A DNA stretch of 64,000 nt from a virus, in the IMG/VR virus record IMGVR_UViG_3300031758_000010, positions 1 through 64,000 of that record. One strand, given 5' to 3'. Positions 25,701 through 32,870 of the stretch are shown here, piece after piece. The notes beneath the pieces are model-generated. The model was not told the origin of the DNA and searched no databases. It saw only the letters and a list, made by a program, of their open reading frames with translations. Position numbers and translations under genes: made by a program. How positions within the stretch are numbered: the stretch's first letter is position 1; every line of letters begins with the position of its first letter.

Positions 25701-26832
25701 AATAAAGGATAAGTTAAAAGTTGAATCAAGTTCAAATACACCTCAAGTTGCGCAATCAACACAAAATGTAACAAATACAAACGCAGCCGCAGGAACATCA
25801 AATAGTGTGACTTCTCCGACTCTAACCACCGGACCAACCTCGAATACAACAACTAATTCAATTGACCAATTAAGATTATTGAATTATGAATTGAATAATA
25901 GTCCCGCAAGTACAAAATCTGCTAATCAAGAATGTGTATCTAATTCAGACTACGCATCTTACACTAAAGCTGAAATTGTTAAAAAAGAATTTAACTTAAC
26001 TCAAATGTATGAAATTGTTAATTCTGTTTTAAATTTAAATGGAGGTGCAAACATTAAGTTAGCCCATACAATTTATGCATTTATTTGGTTAAATTCAAAT
26101 GGTTCGGCAGCGGGTTTTTCGTCAAACAATTTCAATTTTGGGGGGATTGACTTAACAAGTTCATGGGGACAATCAGGAGAGTCAAACTTCTTAAAAGAAT
26201 ATTTTTGTTCTACCGACAATGTACCATATGCATCTTTCCAAAATACTGATAAGTTTGTTACATTTTTATCTAATAGGTGGAGAAGTAGAGTTGCGACAAT
26301 TAGTGAGGACAATTATAAAGAAATAACTAAATTTATTATTTTAAATTCTAAACAAAATATTAAACCTGAAACCATATATGAAGACATGGATATTGTTGAT
26401 TTAGGAAATATTGAAAGTCAAGTTCAATCTGCGATTTTTGCATACGACCAAGTTAATAGACAATCTGCAACTTCGACAGAACCAACACAGTTATTAAGTA
26501 TAACAAGAACCTCAGTAGGTGACCCCAAATTTGTTGTGACAGTTAATAACACAAATAATGAAAAATGGGTTATGATAGTTGCGGAGTATAAAGTGACTTC
26601 ACCATCTGAATGTTCACAAACTGATTATCAATATAATATATCAAACTTGATTTCTAGTGACAAACAAAGTTTATCAATATCTTTAGAGGACATTCAATTA
26701 GATTCGGATTGTTCAGACACTCCAGTAGAATCTGTGAAATTTAGAGTAACTTTGAACCCTGTATTGTCCGATGGAGTAACGCTTGATAATAGTAGAAGTC
26801 AAACTGTACAATATATTAGTGGAAATTTCTAA
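19696..26832 (+). CDS. Giant baseplate hub protein with wall-hydrolase-like C-terminal domain, 2378 aa
   Basis: One of the longest genes here. The N-terminus (about 130-240) has ITIELEDVKGRALFE and YPIFYLTIKGYYGK, a beta-barrel-like hub segment. Residues about 1915-1985 (CKIMMMGNAMIQPSMYF, then GPYMILDVTHNI and TTITGIRQ) resemble the gp27/gpD hub fold that joins tube to baseplate. A Thr/Asn/Ser linker (about 2010-2060) leads to residues 2090-2215, which look like a glucosaminidase/lysozyme-type domain (NNFNFGGIDL, FVTFLSNRW), but the expected catalytic Glu seems to be replaced. The end is Ig-like. Fusion of hub and puncturing functions (T4 gp27 and gp5) is inference. Confidence 0.7.
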   Translation: MADNSENILVEFDYNNITIIDPNKVIDENGNAKERYVSQEDLVMYANLECKPIPRTKLAVGSNNDDIIRNTSIASINFLKPGGKRILENDYTDNLTGQENLKSENKINSKDEEYYAKQTNLSGGNNGTVDSGLLGITSISIQQNTSFTPVITIELEDVKGRALFESGNNSPYAAFFNMPYPIFYLTIKGYYGKAVRLPLMLQSFNSRYNTSSGNFHITLSMITYKYNVLNEVTMAAAIATPQMYQKNIDIKGVEGGPSQFANITSVSVSLGKQKMHEMYSEYKTKGLIPDDFPEITILQMYYRLENFIKNTLESYIQQNLDPLNNVQEYEKKLREYQGNIATYQKSWKDKYMDNENFYVSNLSGEKLYSFKKEFDEQSKREVALAELKKYITEYNEILNKNETVGTNGSYEINGNLEKCAIPNNITFDIFLEIIDKPEDVNLQKTLNQRSSKKKFTNDEISKLQAELNTNMTFNSGKIIMKDGGIVPEYTYYKFGDLNEEQSPVPLFRTFLGEINRMFKDVKSYREKIQDALTKALTEKIQSKDNGIGFVPTIRNVLSVIFANGEAFLRIMDDVHAKAWEVRDDTDRKKAILDPSVSNANPDNLSSGDNTNLPIYPWPQYIVETAGENGQEKYIVAYPGDPKYSNLTNATSYEKWPEVEFVEEFINAFVNRNPEIDNPEPVSNEQTDINRLSFNAIEFPVENIVYGNKEEVKFFFEIYERLFYTIYYSRLSRAESSIQEKDLVSSIIADAEKTNLLYALGTDNPFLIEKFKQYGINSANFETTLRHISNGGTGQSWQNFIRGIFNTSYIRNTVQNSQFEFLNLDKILETKSNPLLSLDREDDFLNYITGSSSSNSYDYSDIYPLTNLSWCKDKLANGQSISDNKSAFNTTKILTYNKSNKTITNFPYNLSTLEKRPITNFIYENTVVPTADTTTNLVDFYNERVRSEQLVTEGDLIYYNYSGQVGFYQTTSMLNTPFYVNSIQQAVEKFRNYDDYPYTVPAYLFLNSLPLSTLREKYKTYKTSDSNITVEDLDYILASLKKFGAIHKVPYAWILKIGSIYHRYKKYVEDNIDILDDCWQNFKQVENFDPITNVPTRNYGLIINGANIDIVLEKDTIIGTETSTLINTGFYPKLINDFNVFYQGYMIYSTFTDTDIQNGFDSGVTLNYVSEAIIDEPEGFDDANPMRDLRVIPWSVNVDNIIKTFTYPIPSQGSLLNQTFNECFIKEGNIDKLKLEVKGNQAMYDGSIRNFWAAPHYGYFDLSKIKKPEYDEYIKIIFTESDVSSQENFGLHNPIVGYSKISEIFSAFDTEILNKFEEEFLNFSKSVYDYDLKNLSETLTKTEKSFKNFQFLMREMMKVPKQSTTGATGTEAVSRTQEIQCQTINSYIKEFLNFDYVFKYGNPSSFDKKLFYSFSNKFIEDPYTWEKYTEATPDALPVQGGSVTLTTSQTNFPEEWKTLRIYVGFSDIPELTYKDSGSFITDFFIDLNVGFNVQNIKNFAPIIKIYATQKLTQTQPQTSVSPLPIPPVLPTQQFVGLIIEIFTLNDGSTVTIYKQNENKFSLFRNFSQEIKFVGEQVGISGETNLNLAKIAITEIYGFYSQSPLDPQYIAAVTTPPEPQFPLVPSSTNNWGKVTFINNMDNYLSAVDRFQGTIVDNLMITLRSKLPLITVENSKGVRKDLDGSQTKLELWESFKATNDKWISGGDFKNKTIFEDLLLLDRASRNIGDTVIADIFHLKNFIMDASPKMSVLSFAQSVLLRNNFMVMNIPSYVNFYNVQDAVKNPKPRPEGTLEFANTLFGTFLNVDYRDSSSKMVCFFISKPSEHLAINKNVDYRFKDDAFDLRKTSNPLVENQVGKTDWDKSNKVVGFNVDIGTQNQQIFQSFDVSQEAGTSTAESLEVINQMANQSGNRGGATQNLSLYNIYKNRSYKCKIMMMGNAMIQPSMYFNLRYVPMFSGPYMILDVTHNIVPGMFHTTITGIRQPTASLPKVDQFVQTIRTNLLKIIKDKLKVESSSNTPQVAQSTQNVTNTNAAAGTSNSVTSPTLTTGPTSNTTTNSIDQLRLLNYELNNSPASTKSANQECVSNSDYASYTKAEIVKKEFNLTQMYEIVNSVLNLNGGANIKLAHTIYAFIWLNSNGSAAGFSSNNFNFGGIDLTSSWGQSGESNFLKEYFCSTDNVPYASFQNTDKFVTFLSNRWRSRVATISEDNYKEITKFIILNSKQNIKPETIYEDMDIVDLGNIESQVQSAIFAYDQVNRQSATSTEPTQLLSITRTSVGDPKFVVTVNNTNNEKWVMIVAEYKVTSPSECSQTDYQYNISNLISSDKQSLSISLEDIQLDSDCSDTPVESVKFRVTLNPVLSDGVTLDNSRSQTVQYISGNF

Positions 26833-26841
26833 AATAAAAGA

Positions 26842-26848
26842 TATTTAT
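26842..26848 (+). promoter_or_regulatory. Late-promoter-like element for 74-aa gene
   Basis: GATATTTATAAATA, the same palindromic form as at the tube gene, 12 nt before the ATG at 26861. Confidence 0.58.
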
Positions 26849-26860
26849 AAATAAAAACTT

Positions 26861-27085
26861 ATGGGTACTAAAGAGATATTAGATAGTTATTTGGGTAAGA
26901 ACACTCGAATAACAGAAAGAGATAACGGTAACGGTTATAAAGAAGTTTGTGATTTAGATACGGGTGAGTGTTATACTCTTAGAATTAAAGATGGTTTAAT
27001 TGAGAGAGTTGATAACACTATGAATACCAATAAAAAAATTCAGGTTGAAACTTTACATGGAGTTAAACAACTTTTAAACGGTTAA
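26861..27085 (+). CDS. Hypothetical protein, 74 aa
   Basis: Small, soluble and charged, with beta-prone alternation (KEVCDLDTGECYTLRIKDGL) and two Cys residues that could pair. No family recognised. It has its own TATTTATAAATA element 12 nt upstream and ends 3 bases before the Pro-rich gene, so it is expressed as a late gene with it. A minor virion or assembly role is the simplest inference. Confidence 0.65.
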   Translation: MGTKEILDSYLGKNTRITERDNGNGYKEVCDLDTGECYTLRIKDGLIERVDNTMNTNKKIQVETLHGVKQLLNG

Positions 27086-27088
27086 AAA

Positions 27089-27745
27089 ATGGGAATAGAT
27101 ACTAAAATATTAAACGAATTAAAAAGATATAACGATATCAATCGATATATAACTGAACAAGACGTTCCACCTCCACCTCCTGGAGAAGAAGCAGTTCCAC
27201 CACCAGCACCCGCCGACCCAGGCGCGGTCCCACCACCTCCTGGTGCTCCGGCCCCTGAAGCGGCGGTACCACAACCTGTTGATGTTGCAACAGACCCTGA
27301 TGTTGAAAAAATTGGGGACGAGGAAGGAAAAGAATCTAAAGGTGAAGAGTTAGAAATAACTGACTTAGTTAAGTCACAAAAAAATATTGAAACAAAACAA
27401 GAAGAATACTTTGATAACTTATTTAAACATTTAGAAGAGTTGGAAAGTAAATTGTCTAATATGGACTCTATAGTTACCAAATTGAATGATTTGGAGGCTA
27501 AAGTTGAAAAATATAGAACAAAAACTCCGGAGGAAAAACTTGAATTACGTAGTTTAGATTCAGGACCGTTTAATCAGAAACTTAGTGATTTTTTTGAAGA
27601 TAAAGAGATTGATATGGAAAAAACGGGAAAGAATGATTATGTTTTAACTCAGGATGATGTTGAAGGTTATTCACCTATAGACATCAAAAAAAGTTTTAGA
27701 GATTTTGGAGATGAGGAATCGGGAGACTTCACCGAGGTAAGATAA
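27089..27745 (+). CDS. Pro/Ala-rich, coiled-coil protein, 218 aa
   Basis: Three parts are visible: a short N-terminal helix (LNELKRYNDINRYITEQ), a Pro/Ala-rich linker at about 26-63 with runs of four or five prolines, and an acidic helical part with a likely coiled coil (about 95-145, FKHLEELESKLSNMDSIVTKL). The C-terminus is acidic. The linker DNA is distinctly GC-rich compared with all around it. No family recognised; the shape suits a virion scaffold or bridging protein. It ends the first structural block, with a strong terminator right after it. Confidence 0.7.
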   Translation: MGIDTKILNELKRYNDINRYITEQDVPPPPPGEEAVPPPAPADPGAVPPPPGAPAPEAAVPQPVDVATDPDVEKIGDEEGKESKGEELEITDLVKSQKNIETKQEEYFDNLFKHLEELESKLSNMDSIVTKLNDLEAKVEKYRTKTPEEKLELRSLDSGPFNQKLSDFFEDKEIDMEKTGKNDYVLTQDDVEGYSPIDIKKSFRDFGDEESGDFTEVR

Positions 27746-27746
27746 T

Positions 27747-27772
27747 AAAAGGGGTCATTTGACCCCTTTTTA
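27747..27772 (+). terminator. Intrinsic terminator ending first structural block
   Basis: Perfect 10 bp stem AAAAGGGGTC / GACCCCTTTT with an ATTT loop. It isolates the late tail genes from the replication island. Confidence 0.82.
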
Positions 27773-27774
27773 AT

Positions 27775-27806
27775 TTGACAAAACAAAGGCTGACACTTAT
27801 TATTAA
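27775..27806 (+). promoter_or_regulatory. Possible host-type promoter before SSB gene
   Basis: A TTGACA at 27775-27780 is followed about 20 bases later by TATTAA. The late element is absent here, so a different (early or middle) promoter is expected for the replication island. The match to a Bacteroidota promoter is weak; low confidence. Confidence 0.28.
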
Positions 27807-27830
27807 TAAACAATTTTAAATTTAATTATT

Positions 27831-28682
27831 ATGGCGACAAACAATTCTTTAGATGCGATTCTTTCGCAGTACGAAAATTCAAAACAAGGCGGTTCATCTA
27901 ACGCCTCAAAAATGTCTCAAGATGAAAGAATGAAAAAGTATTTCGCGGCTATCCTCAAGGATAACGAGAAACAAGGTCAAAAACGACTACGAATACTCCC
28001 AACAAAAGACGGAAGTTCACCATTCAAAGAGGTATGGTTCCACGAAGTTCAAGTTGATGGAAAATGGCAGAAGTTTTTTGACCCAGGTAAAAATGACAAC
28101 GAGCGTTCTCCATTGTCTGAAGTTTACGAAGAACTTATGTCAACAGGAAAAGAGTCTGATAAGGAACTTGCAAAACAGTACAAACCACGTAAATTCTATA
28201 TTGTTAAGGTTATTGACCGTGACAACGAACAAGACGGAGTTAAGTTTTGGCGTTTCAAGCATAACTATAAGAACGAAGGTATCTTGGATAAAATCATCCC
28301 AATTTTCCGTCAAAAAGGAGATATCACTGACCCTGAAAATGGTAGAGATATCATTCTTGAATTGACAAAGGCTAAGACCCCAAAAGGAGCTACTTATACT
28401 GTCATTCAGACAATTATGCACGATGACCCATCTCCTCTACATGAGGATAAGGAGACAAAAGAAACTTGGGTTAATGATGAATTGACTTGGGGTGATGTAT
28501 ATTCTAAGAAGCCGGCCGAGTATCTCGAAGCTATTGCTCGTGGCGAAGTTCCACGTTGGGATTCTGACGCTGGTAAGTATATCTACGGAAGTGAAATTGA
28601 GGAAACGGTATCTATGGGTGGTAAGAAATCAGTCGTTGACCCACAGTCAGACGATGAACCATCAGACGACCTTCCTTTCTAA
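27831..28682 (+). CDS. Single-stranded DNA-binding protein (T4 gp32-like), 283 aa
   Basis: Coats single-stranded DNA at forks and recruits partners. The fold is suggested by KRLRILP (about 50-56), PFKEVWFHEVQV, and RKFYIVKVIDRDNEQDGVKFWRFKHN with aromatic residues spaced as in gp32 DNA-binding regions. The Cys/His zinc site of T4 gp32 is not visible; the protein has no cysteine. The last 16 residues are acidic and end DDLPF, much like the DDDIPF tip of bacterial SSB. Codon use looks more GC-tolerant than in the tail genes, as for highly expressed genes. It lacks the late element; a TTGACA lies upstream. Confidence 0.82.
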   Translation: MATNNSLDAILSQYENSKQGGSSNASKMSQDERMKKYFAAILKDNEKQGQKRLRILPTKDGSSPFKEVWFHEVQVDGKWQKFFDPGKNDNERSPLSEVYEELMSTGKESDKELAKQYKPRKFYIVKVIDRDNEQDGVKFWRFKHNYKNEGILDKIIPIFRQKGDITDPENGRDIILELTKAKTPKGATYTVIQTIMHDDPSPLHEDKETKETWVNDELTWGDVYSKKPAEYLEAIARGEVPRWDSDAGKYIYGSEIEETVSMGGKKSVVDPQSDDEPSDDLPF

Positions 28683-28697
28683 TAAAAAATGTTAAAC

Positions 28698-28728
28698 AAA
28701 CTACCCCTGAAATATGGGGTGGTTTTTA
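28698..28728 (+). terminator. Intrinsic terminator after SSB gene
   Basis: Stem AAACTACCCC / GGGGTGGTTT (one G-U pair) and a T-run. It may set SSB output above that of the genes downstream. Confidence 0.72.
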
Positions 28729-28741
28729 ATACCTTAAAAAA

Positions 28742-28966
28742 ATGACAACTCAAGAAAAAATTACGCAAAAATTGTATGAGGCGTTGACAAACAAGTACTC
28801 CGCCCAAATTTCAGAAGCTGAAGCAACATTAATGGTCTATTTCAATAATCCTGTTGGTATCGGAGAACATCCTCAACATTTGGAAGAGATGGATAAATTT
28901 GTTGACCAATTGGCAAGTGCAAAAGATAAGCTAGACGCTTTACAACAATTCAAGAAATATAGTTAA
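28742..28966 (+). CDS. Hypothetical helical protein in replication island, 74 aa
   Basis: Predominantly helical and acidic (ITQKLYEALTNKYSAQISEAEAT, later DKLDALQQFKK), with no Cys and no motif that I recognise. It starts just after the terminator of the SSB gene and ends one base before the UvsX ATG, so it is most likely expressed with the recombinase. A small accessory to SSB or UvsX is possible from position alone. Confidence 0.6.
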   Translation: MTTQEKITQKLYEALTNKYSAQISEAEATLMVYFNNPVGIGEHPQHLEEMDKFVDQLASAKDKLDALQQFKKYS

Positions 28967-28967
28967 T

Positions 28968-29978
28968 ATGGCAATTAAGAAAAAAGAATTAGGTTTAGAT
29001 TCAATCAAATCTAAGTTCTCTACTTCGGCAAAATATAAACCTCAAAGATATTTTGACTTGGGTACAGAATTTTTGGATGCGGTTGGAATACCAGGGCCGG
29101 CGATTGGACACATCAATATGTTCTTGGGTCACTCTGATACGGGTAAAACCACTGCACTTGTAAAGGCGGCGGTCGATGCTCAGAAAAAAGGAATCCTACC
29201 TGTATTCATTATCACCGAACAAAAGTGGTCATTTGAACACGCTCGTATTATGGGGTTCCAATGTGAGGAGGTTGTGGATGAATCAACAGGTGAGATTGAT
29301 TGGGATGGTTTTTATCTATTCAACAATAATTTTGATTACATCGAACAAATTACCGAGTATATCAACAACTTGTTGGATGCCCAAGAAAAAGGTGAATTGG
29401 ATTATAGTTTGCTTTTCCTTTGGGACTCAGTTGGTTCAGTTCCTTGTAAGATGACTTTTGAAGGTAAAGGTGGTAAACAACACAATGCTTCAGTTCTTGC
29501 TGACAAGATTGGTATGGGTATTAACCAAAGAATTTCAGGTAGTCGTAAAGCTGATTCAAAGTTTGAAAACACACTTGTAATTGTTAATCAACCTTGGGTT
29601 GAACTTCCTGATAATCCATTTGGTCAACCAAAAATTAAGGCAAAAGGTGGTGAAGCAATTTGGTTAAACTCATCTTTGGTATTTTTGTTTGGTAATCAAA
29701 AAGGTGCTGGTACTACAAAAATTACCGCCACAAAAGATAAGAGAACTGTTAAATTTGCAGTTCGTACCAAAGTATCTGTACTTAAAAATCATATCAATGG
29801 ATTAGGTTATGAGGATGGTAAAATTATAGTAACACCACACGGATTTATGGCTGGTAAAGAACCGGCAGAAGAAAAGGCATCTATCGAAAGTTACAAAAAA
29901 GAACACGCTGAATATTGGAAAGATATTTTGGGTGTATCTGATTTGGATTTTGATTTGAAAGAAGAAGTCGAACCTTAA
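28968..29978 (+). CDS. uvsX: UvsX/RecA-like recombinase, 336 aa
   Basis: Strand-exchange ATPase for recombination-dependent replication and repair. Walker A is GHSDTGKTT (residues 54-62), the catalytic Glu is in FIITEQKW, and Walker B is in LLFLWDSVGSVP. A later LVIVNQPW segment and KAKGGEAIWLNSS match the L2 region of UvsX/RecA proteins. T4 UvsX is 391 aa; this one is shorter at the C-terminus, which is acidic. It is followed by a FEN-type nuclease gene and preceded by SSB, so the recombination/replication genes are together. Confidence 0.93.
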   Translation: MAIKKKELGLDSIKSKFSTSAKYKPQRYFDLGTEFLDAVGIPGPAIGHINMFLGHSDTGKTTALVKAAVDAQKKGILPVFIITEQKWSFEHARIMGFQCEEVVDESTGEIDWDGFYLFNNNFDYIEQITEYINNLLDAQEKGELDYSLLFLWDSVGSVPCKMTFEGKGGKQHNASVLADKIGMGINQRISGSRKADSKFENTLVIVNQPWVELPDNPFGQPKIKAKGGEAIWLNSSLVFLFGNQKGAGTTKITATKDKRTVKFAVRTKVSVLKNHINGLGYEDGKIIVTPHGFMAGKEPAEEKASIESYKKEHAEYWKDILGVSDLDFDLKEEVEP

Positions 29979-29989
29979 TTAAATAAAAG

Positions 29990-30994
29990 GTGACCAAAAC
30001 ATTATTAATTGACGGAAACAATTTATTAAAAATTGGATTTCATGGTGTGAAAGATTTCTTTCACGAAGGTAAACACGTTGGGGGTATTTGGCATTTTCTA
30101 AATACTACCCGACGTTTTATTGAAGAAGAAAACTTTGATAAAGTAGTCGTATTCTGGGATGGTGAAGGGAGTTCTCTCACAAGAAAAATAATATACCCCC
30201 AATACAAGGAGAACAGAAAACCTGGTTATGACTTTAAAGAGGAGTCGTTTTACCAACAAAAACATAGAGTAAAACAATATCTTGAAGAGATGTTTGTTCG
30301 TCAGGTTGATATTAACAACAATGAGGCTGATGACCTTATTGCTTATTATTGTCAGATTGCAAATGATGAGATTATAACCATTTTCTCGAGTGATAAAGAC
30401 CTAACACAGCTTATATCACAAAACGTGTCTATATACTCACCCAGTAAAAGATTAACCTATAAAAAAGGTGATTTTATCAAACTACACGAGGTTGAGATAC
30501 CCCACTATAATGTAAAAACATATAAAATATTGTCAGGTGATAAGTCTGATAATATTGATGGTATCTATTATTTGGGTGAAAAAACTTTAGTCAAATTATT
30601 TCCTGAGATACTTGACCATGAGGTTTCTTTTAACGATATTTTAACAAGAGCCGAGGTATTACTTACTGAGGACAAAAAAAACAAAATATTACAAAACTTA
30701 CTTTCAGGTAAAACAAAATCAGGTATCTATGGAAATGAATTTTTTGAGATTAACAACAAAATCGTGGATTTGTCTAATCCGTTAATCACAGAGGAAGGTA
30801 AGGAAATAGTCAAATTATATTATAGTGAAACATTAGACCCCGAGGGGAGAGGGTATAGAAACCTAATCCGTATGATGATGGAGGATGGGTTCTTCAAATT
30901 TCTCCCAAAACATGACGAGGCTTGGGTAAACTTTGTAAAACCGTTTATGAAATTAACAAGAAAAGAAAAAAAACAATTTAAAACCAAAAAGTAA
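29990..30994 (+). CDS. rnh: 5'-3' exonuclease / RNase H of the FEN family (T4 Rnh-like), 334 aa
   Basis: Removes RNA primers and 5' flaps during lagging-strand synthesis. The metal-binding acids lie in LLIDGNN (Asp8), FWDGEGSS, NNNEADDLI and SSDKDLTQL, and the helix-hairpin region has LSGDKSDNIDGI. T4 RNase H is 305 aa and has the same plan. The start is a GTG at 29990, preceded by AAAAG; no better ATG exists before the DGNN motif. It ends 6 bases before the next gene. Confidence 0.9.
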   Translation: MTKTLLIDGNNLLKIGFHGVKDFFHEGKHVGGIWHFLNTTRRFIEEENFDKVVVFWDGEGSSLTRKIIYPQYKENRKPGYDFKEESFYQQKHRVKQYLEEMFVRQVDINNNEADDLIAYYCQIANDEIITIFSSDKDLTQLISQNVSIYSPSKRLTYKKGDFIKLHEVEIPHYNVKTYKILSGDKSDNIDGIYYLGEKTLVKLFPEILDHEVSFNDILTRAEVLLTEDKKNKILQNLLSGKTKSGIYGNEFFEINNKIVDLSNPLITEEGKEIVKLYYSETLDPEGRGYRNLIRMMMEDGFFKFLPKHDEAWVNFVKPFMKLTRKEKKQFKTKK

Positions 30995-31000
30995 TTTTTT

Positions 31001-31453
31001 ATGAAAGAGCAAGATTTAACAAAACTTGAGTTTTTGATGATGGTTAACGATAACATCATCGTTCAGAGGTATTTTAATGTTCGTGATTACAATCCCGAAG
31101 CAAAATACTCATCCGAACTTTATGAGTTTATTTTAGAATTTAAAAATACTCTCATGCATCGTTTGAAGATGAAAACTGTGGATTATATGCTTGAAAATTC
31201 TTATGAGATTCAGGGTAACCCATCTATTTTGGATACGTCATATACCGACGGACCAGAACACTTTAACATCTTTATTAAACATGGGGACATGACAATTTGT
31301 CATCGTCAGATTGATGCTAAGATTTTCCCTCCTAAAATAAGATACACCGTAGATATCCGCCCTCATATAAAAAGTTTGCTTTCATCACTTACTGACATTT
31401 TTTCAGCGAAAAATTTAACTTTTGAATTCGCGGGAATTAGTACTAAGCGATAA
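31001..31453 (+). CDS. Hypothetical protein in replication island, 150 aa
   Basis: No family recognised. The N-terminal half is helical (DLTKLEFLMMVNDNIIVQRYF, then LYEFILEFKNTLMHRL), the C-terminal half beta-prone (HFNIFIKHGDMTICHRQID). Its position between the FEN nuclease and the replicative helicase is where T4-like phages often carry replication accessories such as the gp59 loader, but there is no visible similarity to gp59. It ends one base before a late-type element that serves the helicase gene. Confidence 0.6.
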   Translation: MKEQDLTKLEFLMMVNDNIIVQRYFNVRDYNPEAKYSSELYEFILEFKNTLMHRLKMKTVDYMLENSYEIQGNPSILDTSYTDGPEHFNIFIKHGDMTICHRQIDAKIFPPKIRYTVDIRPHIKSLLSSLTDIFSAKNLTFEFAGISTKR

Positions 31454-31460
31454 TATTTAT
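31454..31460 (+). promoter_or_regulatory. Late-promoter-like element for DnaB-like helicase gene
   Basis: AATATTTATCAAAAA, 22 nt before the ATG at 31483. The only copy inside the replication island. Confidence 0.48.
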
Positions 31461-31482
31461 CAAAAACGAACAAAAATTTACT

Positions 31483-32865
31483 ATGGCGTCAAACAAAAAT
31501 TTCGATTATTTAGGGTCTTCTTTTCAAATACAATTATTGAATCAAATCATTATTGATAAAGAGTTCGGAAGGTCCATAATTGACGTTATAGAACAACAAT
31601 ATTTTGAAAATAAGTACTTCAAAATCATCTTGCAAATGATTAAGGAGTACTATTCCAAATACGAACACGTACCTACTTTTGATACATTAGAGCAAATAAC
31701 CAAGTCTGAACTACAACAAGAATTGGCCTCTAAAATTGTGTTGGACACTATCACAAAAATCAAAGACTCCCCAATTGAAGGCAGTGGTTTTATTCAAGAA
31801 AAGGCTCTCAAGTTTTGTAAACAACAAGAACTACAAAAAGCCATTACTAAAGCTCAAAAAGTTATTGATGGTGGTGAGTTTGAAAGTTATGACAAACTAG
31901 AAGAACTAGTTAGAGAAGCTCTACAAGTTGGAGAACGAGAAGATGGAATGGCCGATGTATTCTCTAATTTGGATGATGTACTTAACGAAGACTATCGTCA
32001 CCCAATTCCGATGGGAATACCAGGTATCGACAGATTGTTAAAAGGAGGTTTGGCAAAAGGAGAATTAGGAGTTATCTTAGCCCCCACGGGAGTAGGTAAA
32101 TCTACATTCTTAACCAAAATTGCAAATCACTCATTTAATTTGGGATACAATGTACTTCAAATATTCTTCGAGGATAACCCAAAAATTATTCAACGTAAAC
32201 ACATCACACTTTGGACAAAAGTCCATCCCGATGAGTTATCAACTAAAAAAGATGAGGTGATGGATAAGGTTAGAGAGGTACAAAGTAAGATGGAAAACCG
32301 TCTTATTTTAAAGAAACTACCATCAGATACTTTAACAATGCTTCAAATCAAAAATCAACTTCGCAAGATGATTGCTGATGGAGTTAAGTTAGATATGGTT
32401 GTATTAGACTATATTGACTGTATCGTTCCTGATAAAAATTTGGGTGATGAATGGAAGAGTGAAGGTTCGGTTATGAGAGGTTTCGAAGCAATGTGTCACG
32501 AGTTGAATCTGGTTGGGTGGACGGCAACACAGGGTAACAGAAGTTCGATTTCATCAGAGGTCGTAACAACAGACCAAATGGGTGGGTCAATTAAGAAGGC
32601 TCAAGTTGGTCACGTTATTATATCTGTTGCGAAAACATTACAACAAAAAGAGATGAAACTGGCCACAATTGCAATAACCAAATCAAGAATTGGTGACGAT
32701 GGTATTGTGTTTGAAAATTGTAAGTTCGATAACGGTATGTTAGAAATCGATACCGAAAGTTCGGTAACGTTCTTAGGACTTGAAGAACAGAAAGAAGAAC
32801 AACAAAGACAACGAGTAAAAGATTTACTCGAAAGAAGAAAACAAAGAGAACAACAAAATAATTAA
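31483..32865 (+). CDS. Replicative DNA helicase (T4 gp41/DnaB-like), 460 aa
   Basis: Hexameric 5'-3' helicase at the fork. An N-terminal helical domain (about 1-165) is followed by a RecA-like core: [19 protein letters not shown], Walker [10 protein letters not shown] (about 200-208), Walker B in [12 protein letters not shown], and the Gln sensor region [11 protein letters not shown]. The C-terminal tail is charged (Gln/Arg/Glu-rich). T4 gp41 is 475 aa. Unlike its neighbours it has a TATTTAT element, 22 nt upstream, so it may be transcribed late as well as by read-through. Confidence 0.9.
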   Translation: MASNKNFDYLGSSFQIQLLNQIIIDKEFGRSIIDVIEQQYFENKYFKIILQMIKEYYSKYEHVPTFDTLEQITKSELQQELASKIVLDTITKIKDSPIEGSGFIQEKALKFCKQQELQKAITKAQKVIDGGEFESYDKLEELVREALQVGEREDGMADVFSNLDDVLNEDYRHPIPMGIPGIDRLLKGGLAKGELGVILAPTGVGKSTFLTKIANHSFNLGYNVLQIFFEDNPKIIQRKHITLWTKVHPDELSTKKDEVMDKVREVQSKMENRLILKKLPSDTLTMLQIKNQLRKMIADGVKLDMVVLDYIDCIVPDKNLGDEWKSEGSVMRGFEAMCHELNLVGWTATQGNRSSISSEVVTTDQMGGSIKKAQVGHVIISVAKTLQQKEMKLATIAITKSRIGDDGIVFENCKFDNGMLEIDTESSVTFLGLEEQKEEQQRQRVKDLLERRKQREQQNN

Positions 32866-32870
32866 TTAAT

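Noticed and set aside
27082-27480. Minus-strand ORF of 132 aa rich in Gly, Ser and Ala
   Set aside because: It is the reverse reading of the GC-rich Pro/Ala linker; the plus-strand gene has better context, coupling and a plausible domain layout.
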